64,000 nt of DNA from Strigamia acuminata (Eukaryota > Arthropoda > Chilopoda > Geophilomorpha > Linotaeniidae), in the NCBI GenBank assembly GCA_949358305.1, contig OX442319.1, positions 6,200,001 to 6,264,000 on the forward strand, read 5' to 3'. The stretch's first letter is position 1. Each line of letters opens with the position of its first letter. A program made the position numbers and the translations under genes. Positions 1 to 10,014 of the stretch are shown one piece after another. The notes below the pieces were generated by a model. The model made no database searches, was not told the origin of the DNA, and saw only the letters and a program-made list of their open reading frames with translations.

Positions 1-509
1 ACTTGCGTGTTGGTAAACAGCAAAAAACTGCCTTTATTTCAGAAATATAAGATGGCGAACAATGGAGGTTTACTGGAGCCAATCCGTAAACCCCTTACAG
101 TAATGGGGTGCCCCCTTACGGTAGGGAAGTGGACTGTGGAAGGGGTCAAAGTTCGGTGCCAGAGAATCACAAACACTAATCACAAAATTTAAATCAATTG
201 TTCTCATCTGAGAAATTATGCCCTTCATGGCTGAAAAAGTCATTGGGAATGCCCATAGCATGAGGGGGGCGACAATCAGAGTCTGCCTGTCCGAGTTTTG
301 AATCTTTCAGGTATTTTTGGGATTTGGTTTGGGTTGGCGTCTTTAGGATGTTATTCGAATTGGCAGAAGCTCTGACAGCTAATTCTGATTCAATTCGATA
401 AATTTTTTTGATCAACTCACTGAGACTAAAATTAACAATTGTTGAATTTACAACAGAGTAACTTCTAGCAATGCCATTGTTGCGATCCAAGGAATTGTGG
501 TAAAAATGG
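1..509 (-). pseudogene. Transposase C-terminal exon fragment (P-element/THAP-like?)
   Basis: Read on the minus strand from 509, an open frame gives QFLG-type residues, then a serine-rich stretch ending in NSTIVNFSLSELIKKIYRIE. This resembles the C-terminal part of P-element-like or THAP-type transposases (family resemblance from memory, not searched). Related copies in this window lie at 30750-30852, 33844-33971 and 36012-36217. In the 36-kb copy the exon ends at a good donor (CAG|GTGAGA, 36218). Here the matching bases read CAG|ATGAGA near 208, so the donor is mutated. The intron-like continuation (1-200) also matches 36218-36390 in inverted orientation. The gene is therefore a dead fragment that continues beyond the left edge of the window. 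The transposase family is uncertain; that it is a dispersed repeat is certain. Confidence 0.5.
475..508. repeat. 34-bp direct repeat flanking the Copia-containing insert (second copy 2350-2383)
   Basis: The same 34 bp (begins cattgttgcgatccaag) occurs at 475-508 and 2350-2383 in the same orientation, on either side of the Copia fragment. It is part of the transposase exon described at 1-509. The downstream half of the exon continues leftwards from the first copy and the upstream half continues rightwards from the second. The 1.8-kb insert therefore splits one exon and carries an exon piece at both ends. Confidence 0.8.
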
Positions 510-520
510 CAATTTTGTCA

Positions 521-2365
521 TTAATGGCACTTGGTAAATGCTGAACAGGCCGATCGGCTTGGTAAAGCAAAAACCTGATTTTGTGAACTAATGGGCTTAC
601 GAATGTCCGGTATTACACCACTCCATGCCTCCTCAGGAGTTTTATCTGCAGTTGGCGAACGATTCTTCAAATATGTTGCTGTCATGATGGCTTCTCCCCA
701 ATACTGGTTGCCAAGCGACGCGTCCTGCAACATCGATCTTGCCTTCTCCACCAGAGATCTGTTCGTTCTTTCCGCCACCGAATTTTGCTGGGGCGTATAC
801 GGCACCGTCAGTTCGTGGACAATTCCATGTTGTTGCATGTAGTCCTTAAATTCCGTCGCGACGTAATCCGTGTCATTATCCGATTGAAGTCGTTTAATCG
901 TTTGTCCTGTCTGCTTTTCAACGAGCGCCTTGAGTCCCTTGAATCTGTGAAATACTTCATTCTTATGTTTTAACAAATACACAAAAGTTTTCCTCGAATG
1001 GTCGTCAATAAACGTTAAAAAATATCTAGCTCCGTCCATTGTTCCTTCTACCATTGGACCACACACGTCAGTGTGCACAAGTTCAAGTTTTTCGTGTGAA
1101 CGTGGTGTTTTACTACTAGGGAGGGGCACACGGTGTTGTTTCCCTTTTAAACATGGGTCACACACTTTAATTGAGTCCTCTTTCTTTCCAGAAATGTCAA
1201 GACCGTTTACCATACCCCGCAAGGTTTTCATTCCGCTGTCGCTCAAATGTCCAAGCCGTTTGTGCCATATTTTGTTGCTCACACCACTTGCAGAGGTTGC
1301 ACATTTCAGAGCTCGTCCGCCCTTTTCAGTGGTCACAACATCCAAACGATACAGTTCATCTTGGCGACGCAATACACCTATTATTGTAGTACCATACTTG
1401 CGAATTTTGCACCGTCTGTCCCGAAATCGTATTTCCGCTCCATTCTTTTCCATTTGCCGCACAGACAACAAATTTGCATCTAGACCTGGTACAAAATAAA
1501 CATCCAGAAATGCCACCTTTTCAGGCTTTCCATTAACCCGCACAACCAGTTCTACAGTTCCAGTATGCTCTGCGTGAAGCACACCACCGTTTGCAGTGTT
1601 CACCACTATTTTCGATGCATTTATTAAATTACGAAATTGTTCGCGTTGCGATGCCCCGGAATCCACAATCCAATCCGTGCCTGAAGACTTTGACATCAGC
1701 GCTGCAATCGAGACCGTGGCAACGTACGTCTTGTTTGTCAAATTATTCTTGTTTTCTTTCTTTTTCGAGCTCTTGGGCATTTTTACCCAACAATCCACTC
1801 GTTTGTGGCCAAATTTGTGGCACCTATGGCATTTTATTCGCGATAAATCGTTACCCTCATTCCGTTGAAACCGTCCTGAATTTCCCGTGCTCGAGCTGAA
1901 TGCGGCGCTGTTGACTTCCTTCTCTCGGCGCACCTTAACATATTCCGCCGTCATTTAGAATCCACAATTTTCCACGCCATAATCATTGGCTTGAACTCCT
2001 CAGGTAACGTTGCGAGTAACATCGCCGCCATAATCTTGTCATCTACCTTGTAGTTGATGTCCGTCAACTGCTGGCCAATGGTCACTTTTCTACCAATATA
2101 CTCGGCCATATCCTTACAGTCGTTATACTTGATGTTGATTAAGTCTGTTAAAAGAGAAACTTGACTTCCCAAGCTTTTATTCTGATAAAGTTTTGTTCAA
2201 ATTCTCCCACGCCTTTTTTGCAGTGTCAAAACCACGCACTTCTTGATACACATGCTCTTGGACTCCAAGTGCAATGGTGGCCACTGCGAGTCGACTCTTT
2301 GTGGCGTCGACTTTGTCTCCACCAACATAATCCCACAAACCTTCGCGCACATTGTTGCGATCCAA
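521..2365 (-). pseudogene. Ty1/Copia retrotransposon gag-protease-integrase fragment
   Basis: Minus-strand frames give a Copia polyprotein in order. Gag lies at 2365-1951 in two frames (an EGLWDYV-like start, then KAWENLNKTL and a LATLPEEFKPM motif). Next come a CCHC zinc knuckle (CHRCHKFGHKRVDC, about 1840), an aspartic protease active site (WIVDSGAS, about 1660), a GAG-pre-integrase HKRLGHLSDSGMKTL, and an integrase core with D..DDHSRKTFVYLLK and LQSDNDTDY followed by PYTPQQNSVAERTNRS. The frame stops at 521 in unrelated sequence, so reverse transcriptase and RNase H are absent. Gag is frameshifted near 2175 and 1953 and no LTRs flank the fragment. It is a truncated, non-autonomous remnant. 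Confidence 0.93.
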
Positions 2366-2383
2366 GGAATTGTGGTAAAAATG

Positions 2384-2994
2384 TATACTTTCAGATTCTC
2401 GGTCATTTCAAAATCTCGTATTTCCGAGACGAGATGCACTCGTCCCGAGACGAGATCTCGTACGAGACCGAGATCAAAAACGAGATTGTATCCAAAAAGT
2501 TCAAAATTGATCAAAAACACATTTTTACGCGATTTTAATCATTTTTCGACATTTCTTAGGACGTTTTAAATTATTTTTGATGTTTTTAGCACAGTTTTGT
2601 TTATATTTTATTGTTTTTATTACGATTTTAATCTTTTTGATCGTAAAATTGCAGCCGAGCTTCGGCCGCATTAGATGGAACAAATGCGGCCGAAAATCGG
2701 CTGCATTTGATCGTACAATTGCAGTCGAGCTTCGGCCGCATTAGTTGAAACAAATGCGGGCGAAAATAGTGCTAAAAACGTAACAATGCCGTTTTGGCCC
2801 GTTCAAAACCAATCAAAACCGTTTTGGCCCGTTCAAAACCAATCAAAACCGTTTTGATTGGTTTTGAACTTTTGTACTTATCTCGTACATATCTCGGCAC
2901 GAAATCTCGGTTTAACGAGACCGAGATTTCCCCCAAAAAAAAGCCCGAGATTGCCGAGACCGAGATCCCGAGAACGGCGAGATCTGAAAGTATA
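2384..2994. mobile_element. 611-bp MITE with 9-bp target site duplication
   Basis: The ends are inverted repeats (TATACTTTCAGAT at the left, ATCTGAAAGTATA at the right). Inside are many short GAGATCTCG/CGAGACCGAG-type palindromic blocks and two tandem copies of a GGCCCGTTCAAAACCAATC unit. Both sides are flanked by GTAAAAATG (2375-2383 and 2995-3003), a 9-bp direct repeat. The host sequence is the transposase exon, and uninterrupted versions of the insertion site are visible at 30760-30790 and 33853-33890. There is no coding capacity. A 9-bp duplication would suit a Mutator-like element, but the superfamily is inferred. Confidence 0.85.
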
Positions 2995-3003
2995 GTAAAA
3001 ATG

Positions 3004-3180
3004 GTAATGAATTTTTTCTGCAAGTTTTAATTGTTGTAAGTACAAGAATGAGAACACAGGTTGTGAGTGATGAAAATTTACAAGTGGTTTATTCGTGTAA
3101 AAAGTGGGTTTAAATACAGGTCAGGCATTAGCAAAGGCTCTCTGATTGGCACACGTATAGTTCAGTGACTAGTGACTAAT
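3004..3180 (-). repeat. Upstream part of the transposase exon/intron repeat
   Basis: On the minus strand this matches 33726-33860 and 30640-30770. It carries a CCAAT-containing block (gtgccaatcagagagcc), a TATTTAAA-like block, and a 3' splice site (AACTTGCAG) leading into the transposase exon. It continues directly from the MITE at 2384-2994. The DIRS-like reverse transcriptase piece joins it at about 3180, as it does in the plus-strand copy near 30,640, so the chimeric unit itself has been duplicated. Confidence 0.7.
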
Positions 3181-5100
3181 AAGCATTTTTAAAATCCACT
3201 TTGAAAAGGAAATCTCCATCCCTAAGCAAGGCAGTGGCATCTCTAATGGATGCCCATTTTAAAATGATTATAATCTAAATTTAAATTAAAGCTTTTTAAA
3301 TTTAAAATCACCTGTACCGAACCATCAGGTTTATGGACATCAAAAACCGGACTTAATATTTGCCATTCTGTTGGTGTAACCACAGATATAATGTTAAGAG
3401 CCAAAAGATTAGTAATAGCCGGCGTCGTGGCAGCTGTATCTGCTCCAGATATGTGATAAACTGACCTGGGGTCAGTTTCCAGATCCTCCGAAATAAACTC
3501 TAATTTGATTCCCTTCAAAGTGCTTAAAAGCCACTTGTCAAAAATTTGGGCTCAATTTTCTACTTTTTTGACCAGACCACCGGGGACAAAAGAAATGCGA
3601 CAAGTATCAAGTGAAAAAATTTTATTTACACATATTAAAACAATTATTTCTTGTTCGGTGGCTCTTTCGATTGTACTTTGCTGCCTGGAAAGACAAGAAT
3701 TAGAAACTTTTAGTTTTTTATTCGAAGGCAAAACACTACCTCTACTGTACGGTTTTTTGGGTTCTTCTCTAGAGCGCTCAGGAACGAAAAAGCGGCGATT
3801 TTGTTGAAACCGATGAGCTGGTAGAAAAGCGAAATTTTTGCGCTCTGATTTTCTCTCTTCCGTCACCTTCGCTATGTACTTGGCCGAAGTTTCCAAATCG
3901 TCCATGCGCTTTTGGACGTTTGGACCGAAAAGATCAAAGGGAAAGGACTCCTGATCCAGACACAAGGGTTTAAACTGCTTAGCCAACATAGGCTGCAAGT
4001 ATGCCCTGCGCTTTCTGTTGATTAGGGCATTCGTGCCCCCCAAAATCACAAGCGCGTCGGATATTTGTTGAAATAACTTGGTCTGGACCGGACCTGGTGC
4101 CAATGCTGTAGAAATATCTACCATCGTTTGGCAGAGCGGCACCACTGCACGAAGAGCGTGCGATTGGATTTTGCTCAAAATCCCGTCTTGTTGCTTCAAA
4201 CCTTTGGGCACATTCTGAATGAACGACAAGTTCTTATTTACTATTTCTTGAAAGTTTGCTTTCTGCATTGGCTCCTTCCCCGATCTGTAAATAGAATCGG
4301 TATGAGTAAGCATTCTAACAGTAGGTGCATTCCAAAACGCAGTGTTAGGCGTTTTAAGCGTTTTCGTTCCGTGTCGTTTTATGGTCGTTTTAGGCCTGTT
4401 TAGGAATGTCAAAACAAAATTTTTTTTTGCCCTTGTTTTAGCAAAATTTGTATTACCTTAGTAACATCAGTTTTGGAAATATTTATCTGTTTACAAAATC
4501 AATTTATAAAATATTCGAATTCTGACTAATTTTATTTATTTGTGGGCGGAAAATGGCTAGGTTTTTAACAGCCGACGAATTCACATCAACAATCGCGCCA
4601 AAATCCAAGCATCGTCGATTTTTTGACAATTAACACGTGTTGACAAAAATAAATAAAGTTTTTTAAAACTTCGAATATTTTATAACAAATAAATAAATAT
4701 ATATTTCCACAAAAATTTCCATAAAAATGAAAATCGAACGATGGCAGCCCTAACACCCAAATCGTGTCTGCTAAAACGTGTTTTGATACACGTTTTCGTT
4801 TCAGCCGTGTTAGCGCCACAGACACGGAATTTTTCCGGATGTGACGTCATTATTGCTAACACGACACGGCTGAAACGGCTGAAACGGGAGTTTTGGAATG
4901 CACCTAGTGTAAGAGTCGACAAAAGTCCTACAACTTGGCTTCTTGTTCTCCGAGAATCTTGGAGTAAAGTCCGTGCGTTTCGAATCGTACCTCGAATAAG
5001 GTGCGAAACGGCGGTACTTTTTGTCCTTGTCCTCTTTCCTCGAGTCATAATTGTCGGAACTCGCTTTTGTCATCAACTTCTTCATCTCGTAAGGGTGAAA
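3181..5100 (-). pseudogene. DIRS-like retroelement gag and reverse-transcriptase fragment
   Basis: Minus strand. A Gag-like frame starts near 5100 (KKLMTKASSDNYDSRKEDKD...), is interrupted by the inverted-repeat element at 4322-4906, resumes (VRMLTHTDSIYRSGKEPMQ) and runs to 3552. It contains a segment LGGTNALINRKRRAYLQPM typical of DIRS/Ngaro ORF1. The start of the reverse transcriptase follows (KPDGSVQVILNLKSFNLNL, then HFKM), a signature of tyrosine-recombinase retroelements. A single inserted G near 3255 shifts the frame before LLRDGDFLFKVDFKNAY. The element ends there: no RNase H, methyltransferase or recombinase remains. A fused, unshifted version of the same region lies at 30065-30697. 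Confidence 0.75.
4322..4906. mobile_element. 585-bp MITE inside the DIRS-like gag
   Basis: Terminal inverted repeats TAGGTGCATTCCAAAAC (4322-4338) and its reverse complement ending at 4906. The DIRS-like gag frame resumes on either side, so this is a secondary insertion. The flanks (minus strand CTCTTACAC and CTGTTAGAA) form only an imperfect 8-9 bp direct repeat. The first thirty or so residues of the open frame that continues into gag at 4412 come from this element, not from gag. Confidence 0.75.
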
Positions 5101-5400
5101 AACAAACCCTCCCCTTCTCCCACAAGGCTGAAGTAGGTCAGCATGGAGAAAGCTCTCCATGCCACCCCTCTATGTGGGGTCACTACAAGCTGTTGTGCAA
5201 CTCTGGATAAACCAGACTCTCATGCATAAGAAAAACACGGAGAATATCTCACTGGCACGTTCTGTAGTAATGTCTCAAAGCTTGTATCTGTGTTGGGTGA
5301 TGAATGTGGTCAATGAGGATTCTGCATTTTTGCCATTAAAGGCACTTGGTAAATGCTGAACAGGCCGATCGGCCTGGTTAGCACGTCGGACACTTTTGCG
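5101..5400. repeat. Interspersed repeat family (copies at 22440-22690 and 31850-32135)
   Basis: This segment is the inverted counterpart of 22440-22690 and 31850-32135. Shared landmarks are the CATGGAG...CTCCATG hairpin block, ACACAGATACAAGC, and the GGCCGATCGGCC palindrome near 5365, which also recurs near 553 and 31855. No protein family is recognised in any frame of the three copies, although an open frame of about 65 codons is partly conserved at 5159-5359 and 22428-22631(-). Confidence 0.65.
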
Positions 5401-5545
5401 TTTGCCGGTTTCGGCCGGGGTATCCAACTGCTAAGAATTGAAGAAAAAAAAAATTCAAAAGAAATTTATTAAAAAAGAGTTGTTTTTTTACAGCACGATT
5501 ACCTGTGGCAGTTTTAAGTTGCCTGTTGCTGTGGCCATTCAAATT
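5401..5545 (-). repeat. Inverted copy of the exon-like unit at 21520-21680
   Basis: Minus-strand sequence matches 21520-21680: a poly-T tract, CCCCGGCCGAAACCGGC, then a segment ending in CTGCCACAG|GTAA that looks like an exon end with a donor site. The two copies are 16 kb apart in opposite orientation. See 21577-21925 for the repeated exon-like units. Confidence 0.6.
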
Positions 5546-5563
5546 CCGCCCTTAAGCTTAGTA

Positions 5564-6210
5564 CAGTCAAAGCTGCGTAGCCCGGACATAGCACTGACCG
5601 GACAGCTGTGTGGATCGGACCCAACCAATAAGGAGCAATGGAAAATTTGCTCTTTGGTCCGGACAGCTCCCCCTTCCGGATTCCGGACAAAGCGATGCGT
5701 CCCATATAAGGAAAAATCGCTGTGAAGTCCGGACAAAACCCGATTTTCTAATGAAACAAATTACAAAAAGAATTTAAAACACTAAAATTTAAATAAAAAA
5801 TTGATTTATTGCAGTTTTACAAGGGTTAGAAAAGGAAATTTGCATTAAAGGTACTGTTACGGCATGTGCACATCGTAATGTATAGGTCTTCACGAACGTA
5901 GACATTACGTATTTTTAGCGATACTTTGCATTTGCACAAATTTAGCGCAAATTTCTGTTTTAAACTCTTATGAACCTGACAATAAACTAATTTTTAATTT
6001 TTAATATAATTTTTATTGTTTCTTTCATTAGAAAATTACATTATTTTGTATTTTTTTAACCTAGCAGAAATTGATTTTCTTTAACTCTCTTGTCCGGACA
6101 TGTTGCATTCGTCCGGACGAGAGAGCGTACGCGCCCTACAGAACGGACATTCCCTAGACCGGACGAGTTTCTGGGACCCGTCCTTTGTCCGGGCTACGCA
6201 GCTTTGACTG
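5564..6210. mobile_element. 647-bp pogo/Tigger-like MITE
   Basis: Perfect terminal inverted repeats of about 25 bp begin CAGTCAAAGCTGCGTAGCCC and are flanked by TA on both sides (5562-5563 and 6211-6212). Inside, further inverted GTCCGGAC motifs recur. TA duplication and a CAGTCAAA-type terminus fit pogo/Tigger elements of the Tc1/mariner group (family knowledge). No transposase is present. Confidence 0.88.
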
Positions 6211-6213
6211 TAC

Positions 6214-6885
6214 TCATAAGATCATTTGCCCACAGAACTGTTTGCCCACAGACTTTTCTGTGCGTATACAGAGTAGACATGACAGAATCACCTAGTGGCA
6301 GAATATGTACAAGTCTGTCACACCAGACTTTTTACAGTACTCACAGCCTATGCAACAGAAAGGAATGAATGGCAAACATTAGCACCACCTGTCGGCAACT
6401 TTAGACTAAAATGGATGCCAGATTTCATTCCCAGCTCGTGCAACAGAACGTAATAGTACAACAGAACAGGCTGTTTTCATGACTGGCATGGCAAAGTTTC
6501 ACATTGACCAGAACTAAATGACAGAAATCCGTCATTATTACTACCAATTTTGGCAGAATATGGCGACAAAAGGTGTTTAAATGCGTGAATCGTCTTCTCT
6601 TTTCATTTTTCTTGGCTTTCTCGGCTATATTAGCAGCTTCTACGTCGCTAGAACTAGAACTAAAACTAAACTTATACACGGTGACGACGTCTATTTCGCT
6701 ACTGGAACTAGTGTCAGCGCCGGCATTAACTGCGCTGTTAGAACTGGTACTCGCGCTGACGTTTATTTCTTCGCTTGCTGAAACATTTTAGCTTCCAGGA
6801 AAGCCGTTAGTACCCTTCTAAAAAAAAGCTCAAATGATTAATTTGTATTAAAATTATTTTTTGTGTTGTTACCGTACTTCTGTCA
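6214..6885. other. Non-coding stretch with a low-confidence open frame
   Basis: Repeated ACAGAA/GCCCACAG words at 6230-6560 form no clear element. On the minus strand 6780-6550 is open and encodes a serine-rich segment followed by AEKAKKNEKRRRFTHLN. It could be an exon of a decayed gene. No start, splice site or family can be assigned. Confidence 0.25.
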
Positions 6886-7800
6886 TTATTTGATGAAGTG
6901 GATGACCGTTGTAGATAGTAGTGCGCCGCCTGGCTCTGTCCTTCTACCATAGACTAATGATGGCATTTGTTGGGACAATGTTGTGTGCATCATTTGTTTT
7001 AAGATGCTTTCAGAACTCCTTTGGCATTTACAAGCTTTTCCAAAATGGGAGGCAGTTATCCTCTTGGATCGCTCTTCAAACCACTTTGAATTGTTTGCCA
7101 GCCCTCTTGTGTCAGCTTCAATTTGTGCAACTTGGGTTTGAGTCAAGTTTGGGTACTTCAGATGGATGTAACGGTCAACTTCCATTTGAAAACTAGCACT
7201 AGTTATATCAGAATCTATAAAATATATGCAAATAAATTAATAAATAAAATATGCACCCATGTCCGTGTATTCTTACTTAATGCAGCACTTGTGGTTGTAA
7301 TATCTGCTTCTGAATTACTTGCTGCTGCCACTGCATCATTTTCATCTACATTTCCTGTAAAATTAATGTTAATTAAGATATCATGAGTGTTTAAATTATT
7401 TTACCTGGATTAAATGTTTCTGGATCATAAAATTCAACAACAAATGGACAGGTTGGACAAGCTACTTTCATTTTCTCGTATAGCACTTTTAAAGCAGCTC
7501 TGTCTACGCCTTTATCCTTAAGTTGTCTATGATCATATGCGCAGGGTACCGGTTTTATTTTCTTCTCTCTTGCTAATACGCCCTAGATAAATAGCAAAAA
7601 GGTTTAGTACTGCATTATTTTCTTACTCTAAAGGAGATTCTATACTTACTTTTGTTTGGTTTGTGGTCACAATGTCAGTTATTTTCTCACCATTGCCTGT
7701 TTGGCCACTTGGTTTGTTCCATGCACAGAGTTTATCTGTGCATGTTTGAGTGACATTTTCATTTACTGTTTAACAGTAATACTCTAATAGTGCGCCAACA
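6886..7800 (-). pseudogene. SWIM zinc-finger / YqaJ-nuclease protein, degenerate
   Basis: Three minus-strand blocks make up one family. At 7800-7660, a SWIM-like CHHVGALLEYYC followed by an in-frame stop, then VNENVTQTCTDKLCAWNKPSG. At 7582-7411, an exon with DHRQLKDKGVDRAALKVLYE and CPTCPFVVEFYDPETFNP ending at a GT donor. At 7190-6886, IEADTRGLANNSKWFEERSKRITASHFGKACKC, the start of a YqaJ-type (lambda-exonuclease-fold) nuclease domain. Proteins with SWIM plus YqaJ are a multi-copy, probably transposon-linked family in arthropods (general knowledge). The stop after EYYC and loss of the nuclease core past about 6900 show it is dead. Confidence 0.75.
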
Positions 7801-7929
7801 TGATGACAATTTGTGGTTTGCTTAAATAAAAAGAATGTCAAAAATCAATAAAATAAAATCAATTTAACACATGTCCAAAACCAAGAAAAACAGGTCTAAA
7901 ACCAATAAAAACTGGTATAAAACTTAAAT

Positions 7930-8140
7930 AAACTGAGAAAAAGGGGTCTAAAACTAAGAAAAATGATTATAAAACTAGGAAAAACGTGTATAAAACTTAA
8001 CAAAATGAGAAAAACGGGTCTAAAACTAGAAAAAAACGAGTATAAAACTAGGAAAAACGGATATAAACTAGGTAAAACGGATATAAACTAGGAAAAACGG
8101 TTATAAACTAGGAAAAACGGATATAAACTAGGAAAAACGA
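7930..8140. repeat. 20-bp minisatellite (ctaggaaaaacggatataaa)
   Basis: About ten imperfect copies of a 20-bp unit, most regular at 8040-8140, diverging leftwards. AT-rich, with no coding signal. Confidence 0.85.
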
Positions 8141-8329
8141 GATCACAAACGATGCGAGCCAAAAACAAGCCACAGCAGAACGCCAAGAAGGAGCAGCAGC
8201 CAGACACAACCATCAAGGCTGTCAAAACTAAACCAGAATTTGTTTTTCAGGCTAGAATCTATGAGAGGAAGGGCAAACGACAATGGAGCGTCGACTCGGG
8301 CGCAACGTGCCACTTGTAAAAGACACAAA

Positions 8330-8455
8330 CAACGTGACTTGGGCACTTCCGGTTTGGCCACCAACACGTGCAGGTCGCGCAAGACGTGTGCGAGGTAACA
8401 CGAGGTGAAATCCAAATAATTATTTCCTTCCTTCAATTTCTAACAACCACAATGC
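8330..8455. repeat. Direct repeat (second copy 9085-9205)
   Basis: About 120 bp containing caacacgtgcaggtcgcgc is repeated at 9085-9205 with roughly 90% identity by eye. The two copies bracket the minisatellite at 8690-8940 and the telomere-like tract. Nothing else coding was recognised in this interval. Confidence 0.8.
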
Positions 8456-8568
8456 ACTCTGCCAGGTCGAAAAAGAAAAAAAAGGGGTTCCATTTATCTG
8501 TACACTATTTTTCCTTATTTTTACACTACAAAAAATAAATTCTACACAACCCCGCTTTTTTTTTTCTA

Positions 8569-8588
8569 CCTAACCTAACCTAACCTAA
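8569..8588 (-). repeat. Short telomere-like tract (CCTAA)4
   Basis: Four perfect CCTAA units, the complement of TTAGG, the ancestral arthropod telomere repeat (established knowledge). With only four units it may be coincidental, or a scar of double-strand-break repair. Confidence 0.5.
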
Positions 8589-8689
8589 ACCAGTCCTTGG
8601 TGTGTATGAATTTTTTAGTGTGGAAATAAGAGAAAATAGTGTTGGTATTCAGAAATTTAGTGTAAATGTCAGGGATTTTTAGTGTAAAA

Positions 8690-8945
8690 AAGGAATGTTT
8701 AGTGTAAAAAAAAGGATGTTTAGTATAAAAAAGGGATTTTTAGTGTCCAAAAGGGATTTTTAGTGTCAAAAAATGGATTTTTAGTGTCAAAAAATGGATT
8801 TTTAGTGTCAAAAAATGGATTTTTAGTGTAAAAAAGGGATTTTTAGTGTAAAAAAGGGATTTTTAGTGTAAAAAAGGGATTTTTAGTGTCAAAAAATGGT
8901 ATTTTTAGTGTCAAAAAAGGGATTTTTAGTGTAAAAAAGGAGAAA
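8690..8945. repeat. 20-bp minisatellite (gggatttttagtgtaaaaaa)
   Basis: About twelve tandem copies of a 20-bp AT-rich unit, with variants in which gtaaaaaa is gtcaaaaaat. Open frames over the array are artefacts of the repeat. Confidence 0.9.
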
Positions 8946-9321
8946 ATTATACTGTACAAACAATATAATTCCGAAAAAAAGTAGACATGGTCGGAGGGGC
9001 GCAGCAGAAGATGGGCTCCAATCTCCAGACGAGACCAGGAAGCCCAGAAGAGGGCCTCAAACGAAGCAATGCAATGAGGAAACGCATTCCACCAACACGT
9101 GCAGGTCGCGCAAGACGTGTGCGAGGTAACACGAGGTAAAATCCAAACAATTATTTCCTTCCAACAATTTCCAACAACCACAATGCACTCTCTCTGCCAT
9201 TAAGTTTCTCTCTCGACTGCTGCAGAAAAAAAAAAACACTTGTTAATAATAAATAAATTTACAAAAAAGAAAAAAAAATTTAACAAAACAAAAAAATAAT
9301 AATAATAATGATTACCGGTAT

Positions 9322-9714
9322 CTATTCATCCACCTCATCTATTTTTGTCATGTTTTCAACTGCTACTGTTAGCTTTTCAATTTGTAAGTTTTGTTTTTCG
9401 ATTACATCCTTTTGGTTGTTGATTACTTTCTTTTGGTTGTCAATTTGTTTCTTTTGGTTGTCAATTACTGCCTTTTGGTTTTTATTTTCCTCGTTTAGTT
9501 GTTCTTTTTCTACATTCAGATCCTCCATTCCCTCTGTTAAATCTTTCACTTGTGTTATAAGATCTGTATTTTCCTCTATGACATCTTCTAGTTCGGTTTT
9601 CAGTTCTTCCTTCTCTTCTAGAACAACTTCTTTTTCTTCACTTAAGTTGCCTATTTCTATGAACAATGTATTGTTTTCTTGGCGTACCTCTACAAGTTCT
9701 GCCCTGACAGTCAA
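9322..9714 (-). CDS. Hypothetical coiled-coil protein (130 residues)
   Basis: A single open frame encodes a Glu/Lys/Asn-rich protein with continuous heptad character, for example EEKEELKTELEDVIEENTDL. It also holds three to four tandem copies of a ten- to eleven-residue (I/V)xNQKK motif near residues 85-110. There is no signal peptide, membrane segment or catalytic motif. Upstream on the same strand (9991-9638) another open frame overlaps it in a different phase and reads GERICPKRYKDPNGRNRLLK, so the two may be pieces of one frameshifted protein. The start methionine is uncertain because the frame is open a little further upstream. It may be a small gene or a transposon gag-like relic. No homologue is recognised. 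Confidence 0.4.
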   Translation of the reverse strand: MTVRAELVEVRQENNTLFIEIGNLSEEKEVVLEEKEELKTELEDVIEENTDLITQVKDLTEGMEDLNVEKEQLNEENKNQKAVIDNQKKQIDNQKKVINNQKDVIEKQNLQIEKLTVAVENMTKIDEVDE

Positions 9715-10014
9715 TAATTCCTCTGTTTGACGTTATTGACGTCAAAATCGCTTCGTCAAAACCGCCAGGCGGCGCACTACACAAAATCGCTTTGTGTAAT
9801 CTGGACAAAACTTCGCTAAAACCGTCGCCAGGCAGCCAATCCTTGAGTTTCAACAACCGATTTCTCCCATTAGGATCTTTATAACGTTTCGGACAAATTC
9901 TTTCTCCGCGATTGGTACTATTTAGACCAGGAGGAAAGTGAGGACCTCCATTTACTCTCTCTCTCTCTCTCTCCGAACACACGATCGACAACCTCCTAGG
10001 AAACTGTCTCTCAG

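Noticed and set aside
8569-8588. Chromosome end or telomere
   Set aside because: Only four CCTAA units with ordinary sequence on both sides.
9308-9730. Plus-strand Ser/Phe-rich frame of 140 codons
   Set aside because: Antisense shadow of the coiled-coil frame on the minus strand (Glu/Lys codons read as Ser/Phe).
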